Shown: positions 1 through 10,136 of the stretch, piece after piece | How the letters are laid out: each line of letters begins with the position of its first letter | How positions within the stretch are numbered: position 1 is the first letter of the stretch | Source: Pleurodeles waltl | Lineage: Eukaryota; Chordata; Amphibia; Caudata; Salamandridae | Length of the DNA stretch: 64,000 bases | Assembly: GCF_031143425.1 (NCBI RefSeq) | Contig: NC_090445.1 | Coordinates: 1,575,332,049-1,575,396,048 of the forward strand | Reading direction: 5' to 3' | Position numbers and translations under genes: made by a program | The notes under the pieces: generated by a model | The model's input: only the letters and a program-made list of their open reading frames with translations | What the model was told of the DNA's origin: nothing | The model's database searches: none

Positions 1-1396
1 TCCTGTGGCAGGGCCTCCAGGCCACTAGCAGCAGCTGAAGTGGAAGGCTGTTCAGATGACTGGCTAGTGGCAGGGGCCCGCTGGTGTGAGACTGTCTCCC
101 TCATAATGTTGGCCATGTCTCCCAGCACCCCTGCAATGGAGATCAGGGTGTTGTTAATGGCCTGCAAATCCTCCCTGATCCCCTGGTACTGTCCCTCCTG
201 CACCTACCTATTCTCCTGTACGTTGTCCCGGATGTGGCCCATCGTGTTCTGGGAATGTGGATAGGCTCCCAGGATCTTGGAGAGTGCCTCCTGGAGAGTT
301 GGTTCCCTGGTCCTGTCCACCCCCGGTGCACAGCAGTTCTCCCAGTGTCCGTGTTGGCCTTTGCCTCTCTTCCCTGAACCGTATGCCTACTGACCCCTGG
401 TCCCTGATTGTGTTGGGGGTGAGGTGTGCCCTGGGGTCCCTGTAGAGATGGACACACTGCTGATTGACGTGTCCTGGGGACAGAGGTATGGGTACACTGG
501 GTGGGTGCTGTGGTGGTGATGGGGGAGGCTCTGTGGTGGTGTGCGACTGGGCCTGGGTAACCGGCTGTTCAGTGGTCCCTGATGGGCCAGGTAGGTCATC
601 CAGATCCTGAAGACCAGAGTTGCTGTCATCACTGTGGGCCTCTTCAGTTAAGGGAACTGGATAGTGCTGGCACCTCCTCTCCGCTGACATTGGCTGGGGT
701 ACCTGTGGGGATGTAAATGATGTGTTATGGTTTCTGTGTCTGACATACTGTACATCCGTGGCTTCCCCTTTTTGGTTGGATTTGCCCTGGCACCTTTCAC
801 TTGTGTATGTTAGTGTATGGTGGGAAAGGTAATTCTCTATAGTGTGCATGCTTTAGTGATAAGTGCCCATGCAGGGCTGGGAGTGGTGTCCATGCATTGG
901 TACAGCATGCAGGGCTTGGCATTGGGATGAGTGAGATGTGATGGTGGGATGTGTGGGAAGTGTAGGAGTGATGGGAGTGAGGGTATGTGATGGCATGCAG
1001 GTAGGGGGGTAGTAGTGATAGAGAGTTGACTCCTTTGACTCCGGCCAGGCCCTCAGGATGCAGTATTGCCAAGACTTGCTCCTCCCATGCTGTGAGTTGT
1101 GGTGGAGGAGGTTGGGGTCCACCGGCAGTCCTCTGGATCGCGAGCTGGTGTTTTGCTGCAGTTGAACGTACCTTCCCCCGTAGGTCATTCCACCTCTTCC
1201 TGATGTCACCCCTAGTTCTTGGGTGCTGTCCCACGGCGTTGACCCTGTCCACGATTCTCCACCATAGCTCCATCTTCCTAGCTATAGATATCTGCTGCAC
1301 CTGTGCTCCAAACAGCTGTGGCTCTACCCTGACACTTTCCTCCACCATGGCCCTTAGCTCCTTCTCTGTGAAACAGGGGTGTCTTTGTGGTGCCAT
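1..1396 (-). pseudogene. Harbinger Myb/SANT-like DNA-binding protein, decayed
   Basis: The start is the ATG at 1394-1396. Residues about 6-90 form a Myb/SANT-like helical domain with regularly spaced Trp residues (ELWWRIVDRVN, then RKRWNDLRGK). This type binds the element's ends and brings in the transposase. After about residue 120 the frame runs into sequence that looks like an intron, with an acceptor CCCCACAG near 700. A second coding block at 300-700 is acidic and Pro/Gln/Thr-rich (DDSNSGLQDLDDLPGPSG). A third block at 1-250 is a coiled-coil-like tail (for example QGIREDLQAINNTLISI). Damage seen: a TAG inside the tail near 207-209, a frame change near 300, and no clean GT donor after exon 1. 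The gene is truncated by the window edge. It is homologous in role, but not close in sequence, to the gene at 61403-63132. Confidence 0.65.
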
Positions 1397-1972
1397 GGGT
1401 GCTGTTTCAGGTGTGTTGGTGAGGGTGTGTTGGATTATGTGTTGGGGTGTGTGATGTGTAGTGCGTGAGTGGTGTACAGGTGTGAATAGTGTGTGGCTCT
1501 AGTTGTATCAGTGGTCTTGGTGTCAATCTCCTGCCAGTAATTGTTGTTTGTAAAGAGTTGCATGTAATGTTGGTGTGTGTTTTATAGTGGTGTGGGTGTG
1601 GTGTGTGTATGGGTGTATGGGTGTCAGGTGTGTGTTGTTTGAATTGTCCAATGTGATGTTGTTTTGTATGTGGGTGTCCATTGTGAGCGCGGCGGTATCT
1701 ACAGCCAATGGTTTACCGCCGTTGAATGTCTGCCATGGTGATTCGTGGGTCATAATGTGGTGGACGTAGTTCTGTTGGCGTAACGGTGTGGATTTTGATA
1801 CCGCAAGTTTATCACTGACCTTTGGTGTGGCGGATTTGTGTATGTGGCTGAATAGTGACGGATTGGTGTGTGTGTGTGTCATAATATGGTGAACGGCTAT
1901 CCCCCGCGGCGGTAAGTTGGCGGCCATCAGCGTGGCGGTAAGTTGAATTTTCCACCAATGTCATAACGAGGG
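1..1972 (-). mobile_element. PIF/Harbinger-type element, one end plus Myb-like gene
   Basis: The right boundary in this window is a terminal sequence read on the minus strand as GGCCCTCGTTATGACATTGG at about 1952-1971. It is followed inward by GC-rich stretches rich in GGCGG/CCGCC (1685-1960). The same style of subterminal sequence occurs in the MITE at 39721-40703. The element carries a decayed Myb/SANT-like gene at 1-1396. No DDE transposase lies in the window, so it is off the left edge or lost. The stretch 1400-1880 is GT-rich low-complexity DNA without a gene. Known of the family: Harbinger elements code for a transposase and a Myb-like DNA-binding partner. The family call is inference from end sequence plus gene type. 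Confidence 0.6.
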
Positions 1973-2297
1973 CCATTGTGTCTAATGTTTTCTTCAATTT
2001 AGGGACGCGTTCAATGTTCTTTTCCATTGTGAGTCTTGTTTTCTAAAGGCAGTAGGCATTTGTGCAGCTTTCTGGTTATTTTCTATGGGAATTAGCTCTA
2101 TTGGGCTGTTTTTATGACAGCTGTGTTATTGCATTTGGTTGCCAGAAACGGTCATACCTTTGTGTGAAAGATATGAGAACTATTTTGAAGGTAATTCTGA
2201 GGAAAATATTAATTGGATAAAGAAAAGAGTGTTTACATAAAATCAAACTTATTTTTGGTCAATTTCTAGATGATAATATGAGAACGGAAAGAACATG
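1973..2297. other. Unassigned spacer between Harbinger end and DIRS-like gag
   Basis: AT-rich sequence with no supported gene. It may contain the left end of the DIRS-like element. I compared it by eye with the right end (11607-11890) and did not find a convincing inverted terminal repeat. Confidence 0.4.
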
Positions 2298-3556
2298 ATG
2301 TCTGAGAAAAACAAGGGGGGAACTAATCAGGAGGAGTTGATTAGGAGATTCAGGTGGCTGTTCAACAGACTGTTAGATGGGCTTTGGGCAGGAAAGGAAA
2401 ATGTATGAGGAGGAATATCATTCTATTTCAGATGAGGAGGATCAGAAAAAAGGTCCGTGTGGGAAGTGTCTTAAAAAGAGGAAACATTTAGAGGGTTCAT
2501 CCAGTGAGAGGGTAGTCCAACGTGGCTCAATTAGAAGTGGTCCCTGAAGTGGTACAAGAAAGGGTCAGTTTAACCATGAAAAAGATTGATATCCTGTATA
2601 AAATATGGGAATGTCTAAAAGCAGATCTGAGGAGGATCTTAATGAGTATATTTTAGATTTGGAATATAGAGAAGGGTTAGATGAGGAGAGTGAGGTAAGT
2701 GCCAGGAGTATGGTAAAGGATATGGTGGTTGATCCTTTTGGAGAGAAATTATTCAACCCTAAGTATATAAGACATCCCTGAGAGAAGGATTGGTGGCTTT
2801 TGGACCATGTTTCTGATAACATTATATCCAAGCTGCGTAAATCCTTGGAGAAGGAAGAGAGAAATATTATGCAAACGGAATGTTCCTGACCCATTATATA
2901 TGACAAAGTGACAATGACACCGAATCTGTATCCAGAGCTCATGAATTACTTATTTAACATGGGCAAAGATCCCACAAAAGGCTTAGAAAAATCTCTGAAG
3001 GGTGTTAAATATTCTTGGACCACTGGCAAAGATCGCTGATGCAGTGGACACCTTTTTGAAGGGCATGGAGTTGGATTTGACTCTATTGCGAGGTTGGTGC
3101 CAGCGTGCTATCTGTTGTTTAGGTCATGCCAATGTGGGCCTTTTGCCAGAAAGGAGAGAGACAGTGCTTATTCTCATTAATACTAAACTAAGCGATTTAG
3201 CTAAATACAAGTCTAATGATGATGTTCTTGTATTCCTTTTGGGGATGGAATGGTTAAGTCTCTATCCAAATACGTGCCCGCTTTCATGAGCCTCGACAAG
3301 GTGCACTTTTCTATGTGAAAAGTATTTTCTAATAATAGTTTTTATAGTAGGACTGGTAGGAGAGGGTGCCCTTCCAGCTGGGGAGGTTATAAAACCCAAT
3401 ATCAGAACCAAGGTTTTCGATATTACAAGGGGAATCAAAGAAATTGCAATAGAAGAGGAAGGGGACAGAATTCCAATGAAGGACAAAATCAAGGTGAGTA
3501 TGAGGATTTCTTCTACGTTTATCCCAACAAGTATGGGAGGAAAGTTGAAACATTTT
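2298..3556 (+). pseudogene. DIRS-like ORF1 (gag-like, LAP2alpha-C-like), decayed
   Basis: The first plausible start is the ATG at 2298. Readable blocks in shifting frames include a segment near 2885-2990 (DKVTMTPNLYPELMNYLF) and one at 3002-3289 (NILGPLAKIADAV, then LLRGWCQRAICCLGHANVGL). The spacing of these blocks matches the helical ORF1 of vertebrate DIRS elements, from which the LAP2-alpha C-terminal domain derives. A Gly/Arg/Asn-rich tail follows at 3360-3500 (RGRGQNSNEGQNQ). Stops and frame changes are frequent, so no protein is made. ORF1 is thought to package the element RNA. The domain call is from pattern and order, without a profile search. Confidence 0.6.
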
Positions 3557-3599
3557 AGGTGACAAAAGACAAGTGGGTGTTACAAACTATAGAAGGTTA

Positions 3600-5170
3600 A
3601 TAAATAGAGTTCGAAGTAGAGCCAGTTCAAGAGCGAGAGCCAAACAAATTGGTATCTTTAAATGATTTGGAACATATGGTGCAAGAGGAAGTATTACAGA
3701 TGTTAGAAAAGAATGCAGTATAAAAGTAGGAGAGGAAGAGAAAGGCTTTGTAAGTACTTTCTTTCTATTGGAGAAAAAAGACAAAGGATAGAGGTCGGTG
3801 ATAAACTTAAGAGACTTGAACCATTTTTTTATTATAACACAAGCTTTATTCGGTCATGAAACCATCAAGGCATAAACAATACTTCATATAATACAATATA
3901 CAGGGAGCTTCATATAATACAATATACAAATAAGAATTTAATATAAAATAGATGGATAAAAAATCGTAAAACACTGAACGATTTTATGACATAACAACAT
4001 TCCAATTTGGAAGGTATACACCTATTGAGAGGTTTGCTTAAAGATCTAGAGTGGACGGTGAAGATGGATCTCCAGGATGGATATTTAAAAATTCCGATAG
4101 TGAGCGAGAGTCAGAGATTCTTGCAGTTCAGATGAAAGGGTCATCTATATCAGTTTCAGAGTCTCCCTTTCGGACTGTCTTCAGCACCTTTGTGTTCCAC
4201 AAGGGTATTGAGACCAGTGGTTGGTTTTCTAAGAGAAAGTGGAATAAGGATGATCATTTATTTAGACGATATTGTGATATTGATATCAGCATGCAGACAA
4301 GTTGAGGAAGCATTTGGAAATGGTGAAAAGTCTGTTACAGGATTTGGGCTTTCTAATAAATGTAGAGAAGTCAGTAATGGTTCTGATGGTTCTGACACAG
4401 AACTGTGGTGGACACAGTGTTTTGCCAAGTACCACAGATGAAAGTGAGGAAAATAGAGAAGGAGGTGCAGATTATGTTAAGGAAGGAGAAGGTCAAATTG
4501 AGGCAGTTGGCTCGGTTGATTGGTCTGTTGTAACCTTCAATCAATCCAAGAGGTTTTTCCGGGTCAGTTGCATTACAAATTACAGAGCACTTTAAAGCCT
4601 GCTGGTCTGGCAAGAGGTTTATGGTATGGGGAAAAGGTCTTTCTTTCTGTGGATGCGAGAGAGGAGTTGATATGGTGCAAGAAGAATTTGGAAGCCTGGA
4701 ACAGACGGGCTGTTTTTGGAACAAAAACAGATTTTCTGTTGGAGATGGATGTGAGCACTTAGGATGTGGAGCGATATGCATGGGTGAGGAGACCAGTGGA
4801 GTCTGGCCCCGTCAGAAAAGTAGAGACATATAAATTGTTTGGAGATGCAGGTAGGTTTGTTTGCCCTCCAGAGTTTCAAGACAGAGCTGAAAGGCAGCTC
4901 TGTGTTGTTGAAGATGGACAACTTGACTGCAGTAACATGTATAAACAGGTTAGGAGGCAACAGGTCCATGGCATTGTCTGAATTAGCGAAAGAAATATGG
5001 GAATTTTGCTTGGAGCACAAGATAGTTTTGAAGGCAGAATATTAGCCAGGAATTTAGAATGTGATAACAGATTGGATTTTCACTCAATGTGATAGATTAC
5101 AGTGATTGGAAGTTACAAGAGGACATATTTCAAGGTATTTTAAGAATTATGGGCCTTCAGAGGTGGACTT
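3600..5170 (+). pseudogene. DIRS-like reverse transcriptase and RNase H, decayed
   Basis: RT begins near 3740 with a block like STFFLLEKKDKG and RSVINLRDLNHF, then is broken by the insertion at 3826-3996. It resumes with GIHLLRGLLKDLEW and VKMDLQDGYLKIPI (about 4015-4100). The palm motif IIYLDDIVIL lies at about 4252-4281, so the YxDD pair is present. RNase H follows, with MDNLTAVTCINRLGG and SELAKEIWEFC at about 4914-5030. Next is the DIRS connector (DYSDWKLQEDIF, then RSDPGAIGVGVF) at 5095-5270. Several frameshifts (near 4120, 4440, 4760, 4840) and stops make it inactive. In DIRS elements this polyprotein copies RNA to a circular DNA intermediate. Confidence 0.8.
3826..3996. repeat. Short AT-rich insertion in the DIRS RT gene
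   Basis: The RT reading frame is lost after the LRDLNHF block and resumes about 170 bases later. The inserted DNA begins with a T-run then TTATAACACAAGC. It contains a short direct duplication of CTTCATATAATACAATATAC (about 3883-3925), and its AT content is higher than its surroundings. A T-run at one side suggests the 3' end of a minus-strand LINE or SINE, but I do not recognise the family and saw no clear target-site duplication. Confidence 0.45.
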
Positions 5171-6316
5171 TGTGCTTTCAGACTAACTTTTCAGTTGCCA
5201 AATTATATATCTTTTTGAGGTCGGATCCAGGAGCAATAGGAGTGGGTGTGTTTAAAGACAATTGCGTAGGAATGAGGGGAGATGCTTTACCCTCATTCTC
5301 AATGATTCAGAATGTTGGTAGAGGTGAGGTAAAGGTGAGGAGACAGAGATGTTGGCCTTTTTGGAAAAAACAAGTGTGGTTTCCGATGGTAATGAAAATG
5401 GCAGTGGAGGAGCCATATTTTATAAAATCCTGTAAAGGCCTTTTGTTAGGTGTAGAAGGCAAGGAACATCCTTTGGTGGAGTCAGGTTCTCCCAACCTTC
5501 TAGTATGGAAGAAATCATGTGTTCTGGAAGATTCACAGAATGTTCGGGTACAGCAACAAGCTTACTCAGTGAGTCATGCTCAACAGGAACTAAGAGAAGG
5601 TATAAAGGAGCATGGAAGGTATGGTTATGTGGTGCGTAGAAAGGCATTTGGATGCCGTGGAGGCTGATGAGATAAAGGTGACAAATTTCCTGGCAGGTTT
5701 ATTTGAAAAAGGTATGTCATACAGGATAGTAAATTGTTACAGGTCGGCGGTGGTAGCAGGACATTTGTTGCAGTTAGTGGTGTCTGTTGGTAGAAGTCCT
5801 TTGATTTGCAGTGTGGTGAGTTGTGGAGACCATCTAGTGCGAAGTATCAGACTTTATGGAATGTTTAACAGTTTAGAGTTAGCTGAGTAACAGATATTTG
5901 AAATTGAGAGAATTGTCTTGGAAGTTGCCAACATTGCATTGTCTTATCTCTTTTCTGAGGTTTTCGGATGCAGGAGCCTTAGAAATGTTGCATAGATTTT
6001 TTCAGCCAGATGGGGTATTTGTCGAGATTTTAAACGTACAAAGATGATGTCTGGGTTTACTCTTTATCCAAGGTTTGATAGTTCACCTAATTTGTGTGTG
6101 GTACGGTGTTTGAAGGAATAGGAGACCAGGATCTTGGATAAGAGATGTGCTGGGGTTGATCAGCTATTAATCACTTATGTGAAACCATTTAAGGAACTTA
6201 TGAATGATAAGATTGCTAGATGGGTGAAAGCTACTATGAAGGAGGCATTGTGGATGTGTCAAAGTTTAGGGATCATTCCGTGAGGGGAGCCATGGCAAGT
6301 AAGGTTTGTACGATGG

Positions 6317-7706
6317 TGTGCTGCCATTTGATAAAGTTTGTTTTGACCAATGACTTTGTGTTTCACCACTGCGCATATTAGTTGCTCAATGTTCACCAGT
6401 AGCACATGGTATGTTTTGTTCAGTTTAGCCGCCTATGGGCTTTGACATTGCATTAGTCATTACATTCTGTATTCTGCCTATTGGCTTTGACATGGCATTA
6501 GCCATTACTTTCTGTATTCAGTTGAGCCGCCTATGGGCTTTGACATGGCATTAGCCATTACTTTCTGTATTCAGTTTAGCCGCCTATGGGCTTTGACATG
6601 GCATTAGCCATTACTTTCTGTATTCAGTTTAGCCGCCTATGGGCTTTGACATCGCATTAGCCATTACATTCTGTATTCTGCCTATTGGCTTTGACATGCT
6701 GTATCCAGTCTAGCCGCCTATTGGCTTTGACATTGCATTCCTATTGGCTTTGACATGATGTATTCAGTTTATCTGCCTATTGACTTTGACATGCTATTAG
6801 ATATTCTGCCTATTGGCTTTGACATGATATCATATATTACATTTTATATTCAGCTCCGCTGCCTATTGGCTTTGACATGATATTATAGATTGCATTTTAT
6901 ATTCAGCTCCGCTGCCTATTGGCTTTGACATGATATTATACATTGCATTTTATATTCAGCTCAGCTGCCTATGGGCTTTGACATGATATCATACATTGCA
7001 TTTTGTATTCAGCTTAGATGCTTATTGGCTTTGACATGACACTAGACATTGCATTTGATATTTAGGTTAGCTGCCCATTGCCTTTAACGTGGAGTTAGAC
7101 ATTGCAGTTGAGAATCCAAGCTGTATTTTTCCAAGCTGTGTTTTTGCACAAGATGAACCAAGATGTTTTTCTCACAGTAGACTAGACATGATAAGAGAGA
7201 GTACATGGGTGTTGTTTTTTCCTCGCTTGAGCTTGGGAACAGGAGTAGTCTTGGAGACCTGGCCAGTCTCCAAAGGGCTTGCTCAGTTTCCCGGGTCTGA
7301 GAGGAGGGGGGCACACCTTTGTAACGAATGTAACAGGCTGCAGAGAGTCAGATTCGAATCTGCCGGACCTCGTGCTGGAGCTTGGCGCCAGCTGCCAGCA
7401 TCCCGTGTGGGTAGATGAAACTCTTTCTCGCGGCTGACAGGGGTCATCAGCTTGCAGACCTTAGAAAGATGTAGCTGTAAATAGTTCCTACACGGTGAAG
7501 TATTTGTTTTGCTTTGCATTCAATATCTTATAAATATAACCTGCTGTGTATATTGCAAACTGATATATTTTGTTTGATTAACGCGGACTGGAAAGCTACT
7601 AATTCGTCATTCATATAACAACAATAAAAGTCTTCTTTGACCTCAGAAGTGCATTTCTGTTGTGTTATGTTAGTGCTTAGAAACTAAATAAGAGGAAAGC
7701 ACTACA
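6317..7706 (+). repeat. 5' LTR (1390 bp) with internal tandem repeats
   Basis: It starts TGTG and ends TACA. It holds a run of about 53-bp tandem units at 6420-7080. Further on are a TATA-like CTTATAAATATAACC near 7528-7542 and an AATAAA signal at about 7624-7629. That order fits U3-R-U5. Confidence 0.9.
6420..7080 (+). repeat. About 53-bp minisatellite inside the 5' LTR
   Basis: Each unit carries the core CCTATTGGCTTTGACAT or CCTATGGGCTTTGACAT, followed by a degenerate AT-rich spacer such as TGCATTTTATATTCAG. About a dozen imperfect units are visible. The sister LTR (10239-10850) has one fewer unit. CCTATTGG contains a CCAAT/ATTGG-type core, so an array of factor sites is possible but not shown. 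Confidence 0.8.
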
Positions 7707-7708
7707 AT

Positions 7709-7726
7709 TGGTACCAGGAGTGGGGT
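7709..7726 (+). other. Primer-binding site, tRNA-Leu type
   Basis: TGGTACCAGGAGTGGGGT starts two bases after the 5' LTR. It is complementary to a tRNA 3' end of the form ACCCCACTCCTGGTACCA. I match this to vertebrate tRNA-Leu(UAA) from general knowledge of that tRNA. Confidence 0.7.
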
Positions 7727-7875
7727 GTCGGTCATTAAGAGGTGATTAAGAAGGGGTTTGACGAGTTGGTAGATTTCTAAGTGCACACTTTAAAAGTGTA
7801 ATTGTTTTTTTGTTGTTTGGAGAGTTACAGAAATTGTTTTTTGTTGTTTGGAGAATCACAGTAGCACGGCAGACC

Positions 7876-8313
7876 ATGTCATGTGTTGTTAAACTGCCTG
7901 ATGGTGCTACGAAAAACTGTGAATTGTTTGTTGTTTGGAGAATCACAGTAGCACGGCAGACCATGTCATGTGTTGTTAAACTGCCTGATGGTGCTAAGAA
8001 AAACTGTGAATTGTTTTCTGTTTGGGGAATTACAGAAGAAAATGCATGTGTAGAAAACGTGTGTTTTGGAAGTAATGATGACAGAAAGGTCTGGATACCT
8101 TTATCTGCTTACCGAGAAATGCAGGAGAAATGTAGGAATTTGGAACATGAAAATAGGAATTTACGTGAGCAAATTAGCCCGACTGAAAGTTATAAAAAGG
8201 CTGTTTTTGAAGAATCTTTCTTGTCCCATTCCAGTAATGAGGGGGTTAAGACAGCTCCGAGCTGCACTGAGTTTGTGAGCCAGGGTTTTTGGCAGACAAA
8301 ATGCATTCCTTAA
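7876..8313 (+). CDS. LTR-element ORF1, small unknown protein with duplicated N-terminus
   Basis: The first in-frame ATG is at 7876; the frame is open from 7810. The protein would be about 145 residues and has no family I recognise. Its start repeats a unit of 87 bp (29 residues), with cores VVWRITVARQT and MSCVVKLPDGA, at about 7841-7927 and 7928-8014. A third, diverged unit follows (SVWGITEENACV). The C-terminal half has a short charged helical stretch (MQEKCRNLEHENRNLREQI) that could form a coiled coil. It overlaps the next ORF by a few codons in another frame, a layout that would permit frameshifting. In a complete LTR element this position is the start of gag. Function unknown. Confidence 0.5.
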   Translation: MSCVVKLPDGATKNCELFVVWRITVARQTMSCVVKLPDGAKKNCELFSVWGITEENACVENVCFGSNDDRKVWIPLSAYREMQEKCRNLEHENRNLREQISPTESYKKAVFEESFLSHSSNEGVKTAPSCTEFVSQGFWQTKCIP

Positions 8314-9686
8314 CTGATAACAGGGACGAGAGAGACCAGAATGTGATTTACGAGTTACCGTTGCAAAATGCACAAGTAAAACGAAGGATTTTAGAGCAAG
8401 ACACCCCGACTTTCATTAGCTTGTTTGATTTTTGGAAAAAGAATAGCCCTCATTTGAGAGAAATCCTAACACTTTTGTATATGGTCACTGTGAAAAATAA
8501 TATGCAGCTGCGCGCGTGTGATTTGGCAAATGAAATAATGCAGACTTTAGGTTTCTGCGCAGTGCAAGAAGGAAATACTTATGTACATGTAACTCAAGAA
8601 CAAGGAAAGAAAATAGTGCCCCTAGCTAGAATCATACAATGGATCTGGTACTTGCAAGACAGGGCTAGAGTACCACAGGTAAAAGAGTTACCAATGAAGT
8701 TGAATGCACCATTTGAATTCGTGTCCACTGAAGATAAAAAGCATGTTTGTTTTACTAATGATTCATTGACTGAAATGTTGCTTTCTGGCACAGTAGAAGG
8801 AACAGCGTTGTATAATGTGTGTCAGATTTTAAAGCAAGAGCTACGTGAGATGTGTCATTTTTATGCTGATTTTTGGTTCTTTGATAATGTTTTAGCCACA
8901 TGGCTTGTACCTAACTGGTTCAATTACCTTGCAGATGTTAATGAGAAAAATTCAGAGAGAGAAGTGTTCACCCAGAATTCTGCCTTAGTGGGGATGGCTA
9001 AGTGGGTGCCCCAGAAATGTGAACAGCTGAGAGAAAAAGCCACTTACAGGTGGGCAGAGATGAGAGAGATGCACATTCCCCTAGATTTGATAAAAACTGT
9101 GCAGCACGCACAAAAGCAATCTGTCATGCAAGCAGTCACAGAGCAGTTGGGGAGAGGAAAGTTACCAGGACAGGAATGGCAAAGTGATCAGGTTTTAGGG
9201 AGAGTGATTGCTGCAGATTACCAAGGAAAAATCGAAATTATGCTGATACCTAGAAAAGAATCTGATTCATTCAAACAAATTGGAGACAGAATGGCCCAAA
9301 TTGACATAAATGCAGTGAATGGAGGTTTGGTAAAGAATGAGTCTGCCCCAGCCCTTCTGACAGTGCAAGAAAAGGGAAGCTGTGGCGCAGCAGATAAAAA
9401 CCTCAGTGCTGATGTGTGGGCTGAAGCCCCAAGTGACCCTCCAGAACCTGCAGAGAATATAACAAAGGGCCCCAAAAACGTCCCGCTGATTATAAAACAG
9501 GGAAAGAAAGAGGAAGGGTGCAGTTTAAATGAAAAATGTTATTTGCAAGAAAAGTCATACTTGTTTCTTTTGCAGATCCTACCACATTTCGCCACTTCCC
9601 TGAGTGTGCTGTGTGGTCCCCCTTCCGGTGTGTGCGTGTGGGGTCGGGGAAGGGACCGAATCCCCAACCTGAACCTGGCTGAGTAA
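8301..9686 (+). CDS. LTR-element ORF2 with dUTPase-like motifs
   Basis: The first in-frame ATG is at 8301; the frame is open from 8289 to the stop at 9684-9686, about 461 residues. The N-terminal 290 residues are helical, rich in Trp and charged residues, and match no domain I recognise. At about 9196-9245 the protein reads GRVIAADYQGKIEIMLI, and at about 9270-9300 it reads FKQIGDRMAQIDI. These resemble trimeric dUTPase motifs III and IV. In the enzyme, motif III carries a catalytic Asp where this protein has Ala, so an active dUTPase is unlikely. The last about 60 residues are low-complexity, and a pyrimidine-AG splice-acceptor-like site lies at about 9560-9574. The frame is intact, unlike its DIRS host, which fits recent insertion. 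It could be a gag fused to a dUTPase remnant after loss of pol. Confidence 0.6.
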   Translation: MHSLTDNRDERDQNVIYELPLQNAQVKRRILEQDTPTFISLFDFWKKNSPHLREILTLLYMVTVKNNMQLRACDLANEIMQTLGFCAVQEGNTYVHVTQEQGKKIVPLARIIQWIWYLQDRARVPQVKELPMKLNAPFEFVSTEDKKHVCFTNDSLTEMLLSGTVEGTALYNVCQILKQELREMCHFYADFWFFDNVLATWLVPNWFNYLADVNEKNSEREVFTQNSALVGMAKWVPQKCEQLREKATYRWAEMREMHIPLDLIKTVQHAQKQSVMQAVTEQLGRGKLPGQEWQSDQVLGRVIAADYQGKIEIMLIPRKESDSFKQIGDRMAQIDINAVNGGLVKNESAPALLTVQEKGSCGAADKNLSADVWAEAPSDPPEPAENITKGPKNVPLIIKQGKKEEGCSLNEKCYLQEKSYLFLLQILPHFATSLSVLCGPPSGVCVWGRGRDRIPNLNLAE

Positions 9687-10136
9687 AGTGCCAGCACCAT
9701 GGATCCATTTTGCGCAAACTGCGCCTTCAGTTCAAGTTCAACTTGTTTGATTGCATTCTTCCACGGGAACTAAGCTGTGTTTTTTTTTTTTTTTCTTTTT
9801 CCCTCTCGTATGGAACTCTGACTTTTGCTTATCTTCCAGCAAACCTTTCAGGTGGACCGTGCACCTTTACATGAGCAGAACTCATGCCACATCAAATTGC
9901 TAACACTGTTGAATTAGAGACTCACTCAGAGTATAAAAAAAACATTGCCCAGTCTTTTCTATGTAGATGTATCTGATGTGAAAGGTTATGAAATCAATGT
10001 GTTAATTCACTTCTATTGCTTTACAGGGATTGCTTTGATCATTCAAATATAATGGGTTTTTTTTTGTGCTGATGTTTTTGTGTTTGTTTGAAACAAGAGA
10101 TATGTGAAACAAAAATTCATTGGTCAAAGGGCGGAA
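9687..10136 (+). other. 3' untranslated internal region and polypurine tract
   Basis: No ORF is supported. A T-run lies at about 9779-9794. The last bases before the 3' LTR, TCAAAGGGCGGAA (10124-10136), are purine-rich and in the position of a plus-strand primer. Confidence 0.6.

Noticed and set aside
7345..7375. B-box-like GATTCGAATCT in the LTR
   Set aside because: No A box at tRNA spacing and no cloverleaf; a palindromic word by chance.
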